Shown here in pieces: positions 33,901-44,800 of a DNA stretch of 64,000 nucleotides. The number at the start of each line of letters is the position of its first letter. The first letter of the stretch is position 1. The stretch comes from Phoronis australis. Its lineage: Eukaryota; Phoronida; Phoronidae. The position numbers were made by a program, and so were the translations under genes. The stretch lies in the NCBI GenBank assembly GCA_002633005.1, contig NMRA01000253.1:526099-590098 (forward strand), given 5' to 3'. The notes below the pieces were generated by a model. That model did no database searches, was not told where the DNA came from, and saw only the letters and a program-made list of their open reading frames with translations.

Positions 33901-35319
33901 CAGACAAAGATGACGGCAGTATGCACCTACATATAAATATGTGGGCGCATAAAAAGGACACAAACACTCTTCTGGTGATTTCAATGCATAGGCGTCTCAC
34001 TTGAGTGACAAAACGGTATTCAGAGCAATAACAACACACTGTTTCACAGAATGGATATCATTTTTATTGGTGGGTGTGTAGTGAGGAAAAGAGTTGCCAT
34101 TTGGTAATTGCGTTTTAAAAATCACAGTGGAGTGGATAAAAAAGAAGAACGGTACATAAGCAAATTTAGCTCTATGAGGATCTTTGATGGAGTGGGTGTT
34201 CGAAACTTAATATAAATGACCAGTGCCTAAGTTGAACGTGAATCGCATTATTTTTCGGTTTTCAAAACAGACAAATCCAGTAGACGGTGAGTGTAAGGAC
34301 ATTTTGCATGAGCGGTAAGAGGATAAAACGACTTCTTTAACGGATGGTTCCGATAACGAGAATAACATGAAAATAGACCTGATAGAATGCCTTCAGAAGA
34401 GTACATTTAGAGGATGATCCGCTATCGAATAACGCAGCGAAACAGTCAACCAATACCAATCCACGTCGTCTTGGTTCTGCCAAAGACAGTATTGATGTTA
34501 AATCCAACAATGAAGCCTCTCAAATACTATCATTACAGCATGCAAATGTTGATTGATCGAACCCGTGGCATGAGGCAACTCCGGTACTCACATTTGGGTT
34601 TTGTTACACCAACGCCTGAGCGAGCTTGAACCAGACTGTGACTAACCCGTTCTAATGTATTCACAACTTAGTGCGCCTGGCTTAGCCACTCTGATGAAGA
34701 AAATTTATTCGCTAGTTTCTTTCATAACCCATCGATTTTAACAACTCGAAGATGGCTAGTCTTTGCTTTTCAGGTTTGGAAACGGTAACTTTGATCGTTT
34801 GTCTTACTTGTTGTTTCTTTTTGTACTTTGGAACTCGAACGCTAAACAGAAATGTTGGTTTACGAACGGAATTACATGTAACGTGTTCAATACGCTTTTG
34901 GCCAAGCCCATGAATAACGACTAGCTCACGTCAATCTGTGACGGGGCCATCAAGCTTTTTATGAGCCGAGAAATTCGCTGGATACTCTGAGGTGAACATT
35001 GCACGCCTTTTCGTCATCTTGCGTGGTAATTCTCGCTGCGTAGGAGTCATCTAACAACGTAAAAATTGGGAATGCTCGAAAGATAAGCATCTACTCAGAA
35101 ACTTCGGCTATGAAACGAAATAAAAGGAAGTGAGATGGGGAAACAAAGATTGGTTGAAATATCTTCGTGCTTTTGAAGCGATAAGCTGCGATTCAGTGTG
35201 CAAAGGTAGAGGTGCTCCCATAATTCATTTGATCCCTACGTGAGGTCGTTTGGTAGTCGCAGTATTTTACCTGCCACGGGCAATAGACAATTGTTGAATT
35301 TTTTAACTTAATCCAGAGT
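33901..35319. other. Intergenic stretch with one unexplained open segment
   Basis: No gene assigned. From about 34384 to 34553 (plus) one frame stays open with a protein-like composition (LEDDPLSNNAAKQ, NPRRLGSAKDSIDVKSNN), ending at a TGA. It has no start codon and no clear splice partner, so it is only noted as a possible exon. Confidence 0.3.
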
Positions 35320-35496
35320 ATGCAAGTTACTGGAGTATTTTGCATCGCATTTATTCTGGTTTGCACGGCTGCATTTTCCTGTTCTCACGATGTCTGTCTC
35401 GTTAGCTTTCACTGCACTGCAGTTAATGCGCAAACTGTTACGTTTTTGGGCAGCAACGTCAGCCTGTTCAGCACATCTAAACGGTTAGAAACTTAA
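35320..35496 (+). CDS. Possible 58-residue secreted peptide frame
   Basis: ATG at 35320 opens a frame with a convincing signal-like start (MQVTGVFCIAFILVCTAAFS) followed by a short tail with three more cysteines and one NVS sequon, ending TAA at 35494-35496. No promoter or polyadenylation signal was found for it, and it sits just beyond the 3' end of the opposite-strand small gene. It may be chance. Nothing points to a function. Confidence 0.22.
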   Translation: MQVTGVFCIAFILVCTAAFSCSHDVCLVSFHCTAVNAQTVTFLGSNVSLFSTSKRLET

Positions 35497-35520
35497 GTTG
35501 ACATTAAACGACATGCAGTA

Positions 35521-35526
35521 TTTATT
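35521..35526 (-). terminator. Polyadenylation signal of the small secreted peptide gene
   Basis: AATAAA on the minus strand, 92 bp beyond the stop codon of the longer exon-two option. Confidence 0.45.
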
Positions 35527-35617
35527 GAAAAAAAAGAAAAAAGTTTCATTATTTTCTAATTGGTACGTCCAAATTGTCTGGCACTTATCTGTCAACTGCT
35601 TGCATAAGTTGTAAATT

Positions 35618-35925
35618 TTAACTAATTACTTGATGAGGGCTCCCTCTCAAAGCCCGTTCTTCCACCGCTTTCTCAACAGCGGCAACCCTTTCTTGATGTT
35701 TAGTCCAAATGATAGCTATATCGAAAGATATCTTTGTCAAAATCAATCGAAACCAACATATCATATTCCCATAGCTGTTGCACAATATCTCATATGTAAC
35801 TAAGTAAATTGGTGATTTCTTCCTAGATTGCAGCTTCCACGTTTAGAGATTCTTACCTGCATAGGTGCAGCTGTTGCCATTCCAATTAGCGCTACAGACA
35901 GAAGGAAGGGACTCTTTATCTTCAT
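35618..35925 (-). CDS. Candidate small secreted peptide gene, two coding exons
   Basis: Exon one, 35857-35925, encodes a 23-residue signal-like start (MKIKSPFLLSVALIGMATAA) and ends at a GTAAGA donor in phase 0. Two acceptors fit exon two. AAAG ending at 35732 gives 37 residues with helix-forming HQERVAAVEKAVEERALRG and stops at 35618, for a 60-residue precursor. ATAG ending at 35716 gives 22 residues rich in K and R and stops at 35647. A TATA box lies at 36051-36060 and an AATAAA signal at 35521-35526, both on the same strand at sensible distances, so the unit is a compact gene of about 0.5 kb. No family recognised; peptide hormone, antimicrobial or other secreted peptide are all open. Confidence 0.5.
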
Positions 35926-36050
35926 TGTCTTGTCTGAGAAATAAAATGGAAATTTAAAATAAATGTGTCGTCAGAGAATTGCGATAATGTTCCGTCATCC
36001 AAGGTTTGGTCCAAAGCTATCACAATTACACCGAAGTATTGAATTAGCGC

Positions 36051-36060
36051 CTTTTATATA
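36051..36060 (-). promoter_or_regulatory. TATA box of the small secreted peptide gene
   Basis: TATATAAAAG on the minus strand, about 125 bp before the ATG at 35925. CCAAT words occur farther upstream on both strands (near 36210 and 36300). Confidence 0.55.
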
Positions 36061-36061
36061 C

Positions 36062-38106
36062 ATTTATGGAACACACTAAGTGCCGCCTTTAAAGACCGCT
36101 GATGCACGAGTTCGTTAGCTTGTGACGATGATGCTGGTGACGTTTAGTCAATACACGTGCAAGAAGTAATCGGAATTGAGGTTTCAACAATCAGTTGAAT
36201 CATGGAACCAATCACAACGGCACTCGAAAACAACGTGATTTGATTTTTGCCCGTAATGTGACCTATAGTGTGCGTATTTAACAGGTTCCATTTTATTGAC
36301 CAATTGATTGGGACGGCAACATGATCGCAACATTGGCTACGAACTGTCGTGTAAAAAGTCAAATCAACCACCGTGATATCGAATATATATTACCAACGGC
36401 CCAAATACGTCTTTTTGATTAAAGGTCATCGGTCCTGAACTTACGCAAGCATTACTAGTTAGTTGTCGAAGACAAAGCTGAGTTGTCATGTGGTATTCCA
36501 TAAATAATCAGATTCGCCCAGTCGCTGCATTACGTTTTATTCCAGAGGCGTTGAAATCAGTCTATTGCAGTGCGGCCATTTGATACTGTTTTCCGTACTC
36601 ACCTCCTGCACTACTTCAACTGCCTTCTGACATGGAAAGTTTAAAGGTAGGTCAATGTCGATTCGACATTGTTAGCCAGTTCGATCACCAAACTTTCCGA
36701 AAATAGTTTAAAATAATACAATTGCAACAGTATAAATAACACTAAACATGCAATGAGGTCCCAAAAGTAAGTAACATCTGGTACAAAACTGTTGATTGTA
36801 TGAACACCTCTGTCTCAGTTTTCAATTGCTAAATATTATATCGTCTCCAACTAAGGCCCCGATTCCTATTTTCAGGAAATGATACAAGTTGCACTCAACA
36901 GTTTGTGCTGGTGTGGGCTTGAAAAACAGGACCTGGCAGCTCCAGCAATCTGTTCTACATGGACGGTATATTATGCTCAAGAAATCGCTTTTGATCCATT
37001 AGTGTAGATTTAAAGATGACTTGTATTTCCCGAAAGTGGTTTAGCCGTTGATACAGTGTTCAAGTAGCACACGTTTTAAATTCAATATGAACCTTTCTCC
37101 AAGCATGTTTTCGTTTTACCAAAGCGTTTAGAATAATTTATACATGTACTTAACTTACCACCTAAATATGGCCTAACATGCGACAAAGTAAGCTCGGTTC
37201 AAAGCAGTTCGGGGCTCCAGACCATTTAAGTACGTTTTGATCCATNACACCTTCACTCACTCCAAATTGCAACTGTTTGTGCAGCTTTCGGGCTCCTCCC
37301 GAACTTGGTTGCCAATAGTTTAGCCCCAGCAATTCTCGGGCTCCTCCCGAGCTTGATTGCATCTCACCTTTCGGATCTGAATAACCAAATTGCCCCGTTC
37401 TTGCACACACAACTATTAATCAGCGACTGGCTTGCCCGTGTATCAGAACTGTATAAATCACAACGCTGCGATACTAAATCATGGAACAACTGGATTGTAT
37501 AAGTGTGAAATATTGTAGTTATATATTCTTACAATAAACCTATGTGTTATTCACCAACTTTTAGTTTTCAATATCACCCTCAGTCCGCACCGGGCTCGTA
37601 AAATCGGGGCGCCTTGGTCGTAGATACCGCCCCCGTTACATAATAATAGACTATGAGCTGAGAGCACCGTCGTTCGCAAGTTTTTCTCGTAACGAGACAG
37701 AACACATGTTTATTTCTGGACTAACAGTTCAGGTATTCGTTCTTAACTGCTTGAGGCTGTTGCGATCATCTGATATTCAAGTTTTTACGTCCCGTCGGTG
37801 CTCCTTATGCTCTTGAATATTTGGTAGTTGTCCAGACCCCTGTATAGACACCACACTTTTTCGTATGCTAAAAAGGTGTGTGTAAGCCGATGTTCCAACA
37901 ATTTTTTTTGCTGGTGGTGTGACTCATACCCAGATGTGCAAAAATGTGTTTTCACGAAACTTAGTGAGCCAAGTTCATGTGACGAAATCGAGAAGGGTTT
38001 TTAATTATCTTAAGAAAAACTCCAGGGACACGTTAAGTGCCAGAAACGTACGAGGATGCATGGAAATTTCACTGTTTGCCAACAAAAACAAAAAGTTGTC
38101 TTACAC
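36062..38106. other. Intergenic region
   Basis: Nothing coding recognised. A single N at 37246 marks an assembly join. A short direct repeat 'cgggctcctcccga' occurs at about 37288 and 37338. Confidence 0.4.
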
Positions 38107-38215
38107 GGGGGGGGGTTTACCCGACCCCCCGCTCGAAGCCACGCGCCTCGGATTCGACCTTTGCGGGAATCCTAAACCCCCCCCTTGCTGAAAACGTAGA
38201 TCCGCCACTGAAGAT
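38107..38215. repeat. Possible DNA-transposon end
   Basis: G and C homopolymer runs (gggggggg at 38107, cccccccc near 38177) precede the sequence CAGTGGCGGATCTACG (complement, ending at about 38211). Ends of this type, CAGTGGCGGATC, are frequent in hAT-like elements. The matching other end was not found in the window. Confidence 0.3.
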
Positions 38216-38326
38216 TAGAATGAGGTCAACATCGAACGTTCTGCGGCTACCTATGGTGTTGACAAAAGTTTGAAGTGTCAGAACCATAGACAGAGTGCGC
38301 GCGATGTCTATGATTCCTGTTCTTCT

Positions 38327-38623
38327 TCAGTTGACGAAAACATTGCTATCAGCATAAAGAATGACCGTGGGAAATTCATTTTGAGGTGGACACCTGTATC
38401 CAAGAATAAAATTAATATTAATACTCTGTATTATCTCACCCTCCGCGTTTCGTTTCTGTGACGTTGTTTGAGGTTGCGGTATCGTGAAACAACGCCGTCG
38501 GGTGAGAGAAGTTGCACCGAATAATTGGAATTGGCTGCAGTTCTTTCTTTTAGAGTGACCGGACTCAACTGTGCCGTTTTCTTGGCAAGTCTCCGCCGAA
38601 ATTTTTCTGAGCATTGAAGACAT
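38327..38623 (-). other. Unrecognised 98-codon open frame
   Basis: Starts MSSMLRKISAETCQENG and has a serine/glutamine/arginine-rich composition. A possible GGTGAGATAA donor near 38445 and a TACAG acceptor near 38397 would define an intron of under 60 bp. No homologue recalled, no promoter seen; kept as a weak candidate only. Confidence 0.2.
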
Positions 38624-40840
38624 CAGTCTTCTCCTGCGCCAATCAACCTTTTATCTGCTACAGAAATGTTATGCCTAATTTTCTACCATTTTAGCACACT
38701 TTGTGGCTCTGCTACAATTAGCACTGCCATAATCGTAGTTCTTAATTCCGCCACAGTATGCATACTTGGAAGTTAGTTTTGCTAGGTGTTCTCCCAAATT
38801 AAGCCACAACAGTTGTTCATCATTAAATGACCCAAATTTCTCGACACCATGGGCATTTCCGTCAACACAAAACGCACCCTTACCATTCTTAAAAATTCTT
38901 ATATATGTGCTAATCGCTTCGAAGGACCGGCAGTAAACGTGGCTGGAATGTTGGCAGCTTCGCGACTAAGTCTACAGCTAACTCCTGTTGAAATTATCCA
39001 TACTTCAAAATTCTTGTTTGCAGGTGCTGGTAATTGCCTCCAATGGTTTTCATAATAAGAGACTAGAAATCCGAGTAGTCACACGCGCCCACTGGTCTGG
39101 TGCTGCCTTACATTTTCACTGGCCACCTTGTTACAGTCGACTTGCGCAATAGCCGAATTAATTAGTGTCCACATCAAATTTTGTGGTCAGTGCCGGGTAC
39201 AGGCCCATGAGACAAGTTGCAGGTGCAGCAGCAAATTCAGTACGAATTCATAAACCTTTTTACACACACAATTAAATGCGCAAAACTGCTCCTGTATTTC
39301 TTAAACCTTTAATTTAATGCTCAAGCTTTACAACGAGTGCGTGTTGAAACACAACATTAACCTTGGACCAACGATGGACTCCTTGCATCAGGACCTTAGT
39401 AAGCGGGGGTAGGGCGCGTGCCACCCCAAAAAATTGCATGCCTCAGGGTCAAACCGTGGCAACCGATAAAGGTGTGGGGCTGGAGAAAGACAAAAAAGAA
39501 AGACTTCGAATACTGATCAGAGAGAAAATTCAAGAGAACATTGACAACTCGGTATCAGTGTATGGTTTACCATTTGAGGGCCCTGGCCAAGACAATTGTT
39601 GTTAGGGTCTACGTTTTTGCAGCAGAGGTCGTCTAAACAACCTTAGAAGTGTGCACTTAATCATTCATACATGTATTTCGAAAATTCGAGAAAATTTGTA
39701 AAGCAAAAATTTTGCGGAGCGTATTAATTCAGTCCAAGTTTTTCAGTGGTCTATAAGCAGTGCACTACAGGGGGGTTGAGGGGGCTTTATCCCCACTTTT
39801 TTCAGTGCTGCGCCCTCTATACACCTCCGACATGACACTGCCAACTACTCACGTGGGGAAGTTGATATTACAAATTTATCAAAAACACAAAACATTCGTG
39901 CACAGCACAGAAGCAGCCTTGTGAGAAATGGCCATGCGTCACTGAACTTATCTGAAGGCTGACTTGCGAAAATTCGATCCGTATCATCAGACCACCATAT
40001 CGCAAAAAGGGACACTAAACGATAACAGTGATATTCATGAATGTCGGGCAGCTCTAAATGCTTTACTGAATTAAAAACTAGTCTAATGAAAAAAAATTCA
40101 CATCGAAAAAGAAGTTCAAGTCATTGCTCATAAATTTGAAAAGATTGTCTTGGCACTTCCTTGATGCTTGTAGTTCCCTGTAGTATTGTGCAATGAATTT
40201 AGGTTCTTCTAAACCGAATCGTTTGCTTGCCATTCCCGTGCATACTGCAAAGGCTGGACACGTCGTGACTCAGTGACGCACCCACGTTAAAAATAAGGTG
40301 TAGTCATGCAGTAGACTGCCCGCATAGAATCCGCGCACAGTGATTGACGGGAAACTTGAACTGCAGGGGTTGAAGTGTGCATTTTTGGGACACACGTTCA
40401 TTTTCCCCAGCCGACCGGCAGAAGCTGGACCAGTGGCCGTGTTTCAACAAGGAATTTTGATACAGCTCTATAGGCCAAGGACTTCGGGATCATACCTTTC
40501 AAAAAATGACCGTAATAAAACTGAACTTGAGTCCCGAACTTGACTGGGTCAAAAAACGACCTTGGAGCCAGAACACGGGTATAGGTTCGAGTTAAGCCGC
40601 ACGTCTCAAATGAATCATAGCGGAGCTGACCAGCATTAGTTCGTCGAATGCGCATGCATGGATCCGAGACTTCCCGGCGACGCCACGACACCGGCCACCG
40701 TGGCGGGAGCAAATTTCTTGACTAACACCTGCTTCTAAATGTGGATTTAAGCAAAATGACGCCAGTCCACGCATACACACATGCAAGCGTATCCAAATAC
40801 AATTAAATGTATTTTCATGTGAAATCATTCAATGTTCAAA

Positions 40841-40910
40841 GAACATTGTGTGAGTTCTTAGAACATTGAATTGTGTGAGTTCTTAGAACATTGAATTGTG
40901 TGAGTTCTTA
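40841..40910 (+). repeat. 25-bp tandem repeat, about 2.8 copies
   Basis: Identical units 'gaacattgaattgtgtgag ttctta' occupy 40861-40885 and 40886-40910, preceded by a 20-bp shortened copy at 40841-40860. Confidence 0.93.
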
Positions 40911-40995
40911 ATTTTCTTAGATCTGCCCAATCAAGTGGAACTGCGTTTCAAGTTCACTAGGCACCTGAGGGTTCAAATTGGAAGCTCGCGTCGTA

Positions 40996-41012
40996 TGACG
41001 TCATATGACGTA
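40996..41012. promoter_or_regulatory. CRE-like palindrome TGACGTCA with a second half-site
   Basis: A full TGACGTCA at 40996-41003 is followed by TGACGTA at 41006-41012, and preceded by CGTA. This matches the CREB/ATF site. No gene start is evident next to it, so function is inference. Confidence 0.35.
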
Positions 41013-41874
41013 GGAGATGCGAGCCTCATTTGCATATATTAGTGACATCTGTTGATTCAAAAAGGAGAATCATGCCCGAGTACATGCCTGGGAAGAGGCA
41101 TCTTTTGGAAGGGTAAACGTCATGTTCAAAGCATCCTAGTGCCATTAATATGCAGTTTTTGGGGACCAAAGTGGTGTCATTTTATAGCTAAAGAGTTAAG
41201 CTTTCAAACACAATGCTTGTATTCCAGACGACTTTAACATCTACTTTTGAATTCACCTTTGAAAACAGGTTAAAATGCGCTAAAACAGTTGTCTCTTCCT
41301 GGTTATCTCTCCCTGATACTAGTTACAAAGATAACAAGCTCAACATCAATTAAAAGGAATTTCCTCAGCCACCAGAGCATTTTTGAAATTTTCCAAAAAG
41401 TGCTCACCATGGGCACATTATTTTCATTGTTAGGCTTCATTTCACATGTTGAAAAGGTATCCAATCAAAGGACAAAACACTACTAGGTTCATGATGGTCC
41501 TTGACCCATGTCATGAAGCTCAGTGGTTTAGATTACCTATTTTAACGTGATATAAGTTCGTGATCCACACTCAGTATACTTTCATGTGACCAAGGTACAC
41601 TGCTATATATTCAAATTAATGGAAGATGCACGTAATTCAGCTGGTTCCTTTTGCAATTTAATCATGAAAAGATGAAAGCATGGAAATCATAATTTCAGAT
41701 TTCCACATAGAGTAGACCATTTCTTGGCTTGTACCTGCCTAGGCTGCAACTACGGAAAGACATTATTCACCAAATGATTTCTTTCCTAACACTAGAAGAG
41801 CAAATCCATCTGATGCAAGCCCTCAATTTCTAATCATTTACAAGCTCAACACGCATGGTCTAGCATTGTGGACA

Positions 41875-44800
41875 TTAACTCAGAATATCCTTGTTAATTG
41901 TTCCCTCCTGCAGCAGAAAGTCATAAAGTTTCCTAGTCTTATTGACATCCATCTTCAGCAGTGCGCGAGCCTGAGCAAGCTTCAGCAAACCATTCTTCTT
42001 GCATTCGTCCTCTAGTACAGATTTGCACTTCAGGAATGACATCGGAATCAGACGAACAGTTGAGCATAGCTAAAGACAAGCAACAAACAAACACTTGAAT
42101 GAATTAAGTAATTACATTATTTTATAATTTATTTTTTAACCACTATGAACCATACTTCAAAAAACAACTTTCTTCAGTCCTTGAAATGTAAACAGTTGCA
42201 ACAAAAGCTTGGCAACACTGTCAGGGCTGCTGTAAAAGTGACCTTTCCATATGAAATTTCATTAAAACATGGATTACACACTTATAAGCTTCTCTTGACT
42301 GCCCCTCCCCCCCCAAAAAAACCCCAACCCACTCATACTGACAAAAAACTTTATGGGCTGATCTGAAGTAATAACATTATTTTTTCTGAAACCTCGAATC
42401 ACTTCAAAATCGAGTATGCAACAAAATGATATTTTATAACAAAAGTGGCTTAATGCAACACTTCTTTCAATTTGGGACACAACTATTGCTGAAGTTACCA
42501 TTCTCCAGAGGCTTATTACTTCCACTGCAAATGACAACAAGAGCAACGCAGAGCGTTGAAATGCACCAACAATTGCACCCTATATGGTATACTTCTAGGG
42601 TTGTTTATTGGTACCATAAAGTGGCCAGTAGAGGGCATATATGTAGTATGTTGTACTTTGCAAAATGGAAAGGCATGGTCATTGTCTCCTCAATAGGCTA
42701 GGGGCAAAATGTGAGTGATCTTCATAATATAAGCACTTCCTATACATCAGTTGCTTAAAGCACCACAAAAACATAGAATTAAAAACAAATTTACCACCAT
42801 AAATTTAGTAAAGATCCTGCAAACGGTTTGGNAAAAAACTTTATGGGCTGATCTGAAGTAATAACATTATTTCTTCTGAAACCTCAAATCATTTCAAAAT
42901 TGAGTATGCAACAAAATGAGATTTTATAACACAAGTGGCCTAATGCAACACTTCTTTCAATTTGGGACACAACTATTGCTGAAGTCACCATTCTCCAGAG
43001 GCTTATTGCTTCCACTGCAAATGACAAAAATTTTATGTCACGGGTGACAACTATAAAATGTACAAAATACATTTAAAGTAAAATTTGCTGAGAACTAACT
43101 TTTATCTTACTGATATCTAGATATCATCCAGAAACAATCTTCTCACAAAAAGTACTGTCGAGTCCCGCCCACATTGGCACCAGAGGATGGGGCATATTGA
43201 AACGCGGCATGCATAGTCATAACAATTGCCTGCATGCTTGAGCCAAATTTGGCTGATCCAACTGGGTTTTTTTACCATATCAAGCAAACAGCTGGACATT
43301 AGGACAGGATAATGGCAACAGGCATCCACATATTAAACATAATATATAAGGGCATAAAAATGTTCTAATGTAACTGCTACAAATATACCTCTTTTTCCTT
43401 GTCATTAAGTTTCTCAAAGCCAGGCAGATCCACAATTTTCAACGGAGGAAAGACCCGGCGAGCTGTAAGAGAATTTTTTTTTGGATATCAAGAGTACTGT
43501 ACAATAGGTTGGCACTATATTTGTCATTTAAGCAACATGAGGTGCCAGTTTGAACTCAGTTTTCTCTAAAAAACAGTTTGCACTTATTAATCAGTGTTTA
43601 TCAGCCTTTCCATTCTGTAGTACCTGGCTGAGGTAAGGCAGTGGGTATCCCCTTGGACAAACTCTCAAGTGCTGCTTGCCGCTGGAGCCAGTTGGCGCAT
43701 GCTGCTTCGTCCTGATACTGAAAGAAGAAGGTAACAAAAGCATTAAAGAAAATTTAACAATTAGAATACTGCACCTTTTTTATTCACCAAACAGCAGTAA
43801 CAGTAATGCAGCTCATGTCAATAATTTTTTGCCAACTGGTTGGAAAAGAGTTGGCTCTGACCAGACAAGCAGTGGTACACTACACATCATAGGCTTTAGT
43901 GCCACTTCTGATTGTGAAGACACTGGACATGATTTTAGTGAAATTCTATCACAAAACTACGAGAACTGGGGATTTGTAATAACTTCACAAAAAAGAACAA
44001 ATTTTGACACTTTTATAGCTCTCGTCTTGGTCCATACAACAACGATGCCAACAGTGCATAAAAGTGCCATAAAACTAGAAAACGCAAACCTTTCTTTGCA
44101 GATACAGTTCCTCTCCACATGTATCCACTGAACTCGACTATCAGGTAAGTAGATATAAGTAAGTAGGTAGTAGGTGGATACTAGATAGGTATTAGCTAGA
44201 CCCTACGGAGGTACTAAAAAGGCAGGAGGGTAGGTAAGTAGGCGAGAAGGGAACAGAAAGATGACAAGTTAAGCACTAGGTAGGCAGCTAAATAAAGTCG
44301 AGTATTTTCTTCCAATCTATGAGACTCGCAAATGAAGAATCAAAATTCCTATACATCATAAATTTATCCCAGATTGCGTACTTTTCAAAATCCGAAAACC
44401 AGCGCTGAAAACTTGCTTTACGATTGGTTGCACCAAGAATTGAGTACCTGCATGTTGAAATTGTAGGATTGAGTGTAATATCACCCACAAACTGCTCATC
44501 AGAAACTGACCTGCACATGTCCACATTAGAATCACATGAACAAGAGTCATCATCAGAAATGAGTGAGACAAAAGCATGCAACCGAAGATTCATGTTTTGT
44601 TGTTTTGCTGTTTACTCTGACGGTCACTAAATGATTTCACTTGGCTCAATAACTGGCATTTGTGACATGACTAATTTAGTATGACATCATCAGATCAAAA
44701 TCTGTGAGCCCCAGATGGCACACGATTAATTGGGTGTTGTTTCATGGAGGCAAAAAAGAAGTGAAGGTAAGACCTTTACATATAGTGGCACATTAATTTA

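Larger units (their letters stand above)
38624..41874. other. Intergenic region upstream of nothing recognised, 3' of TADA2A
   Basis: No gene recognised. It includes a small tandem repeat (40841-40910) and a CRE-like palindrome (40996-41003). The 3' untranslated region of TADA2A should begin just left of 41875. Confidence 0.4.

Noticed and set aside
43676-44131. 151-codon plus-strand open frame
   Set aside because: It begins opposite a certain TADA2A exon (43624-43717) and continues through intron; no recognised motif.
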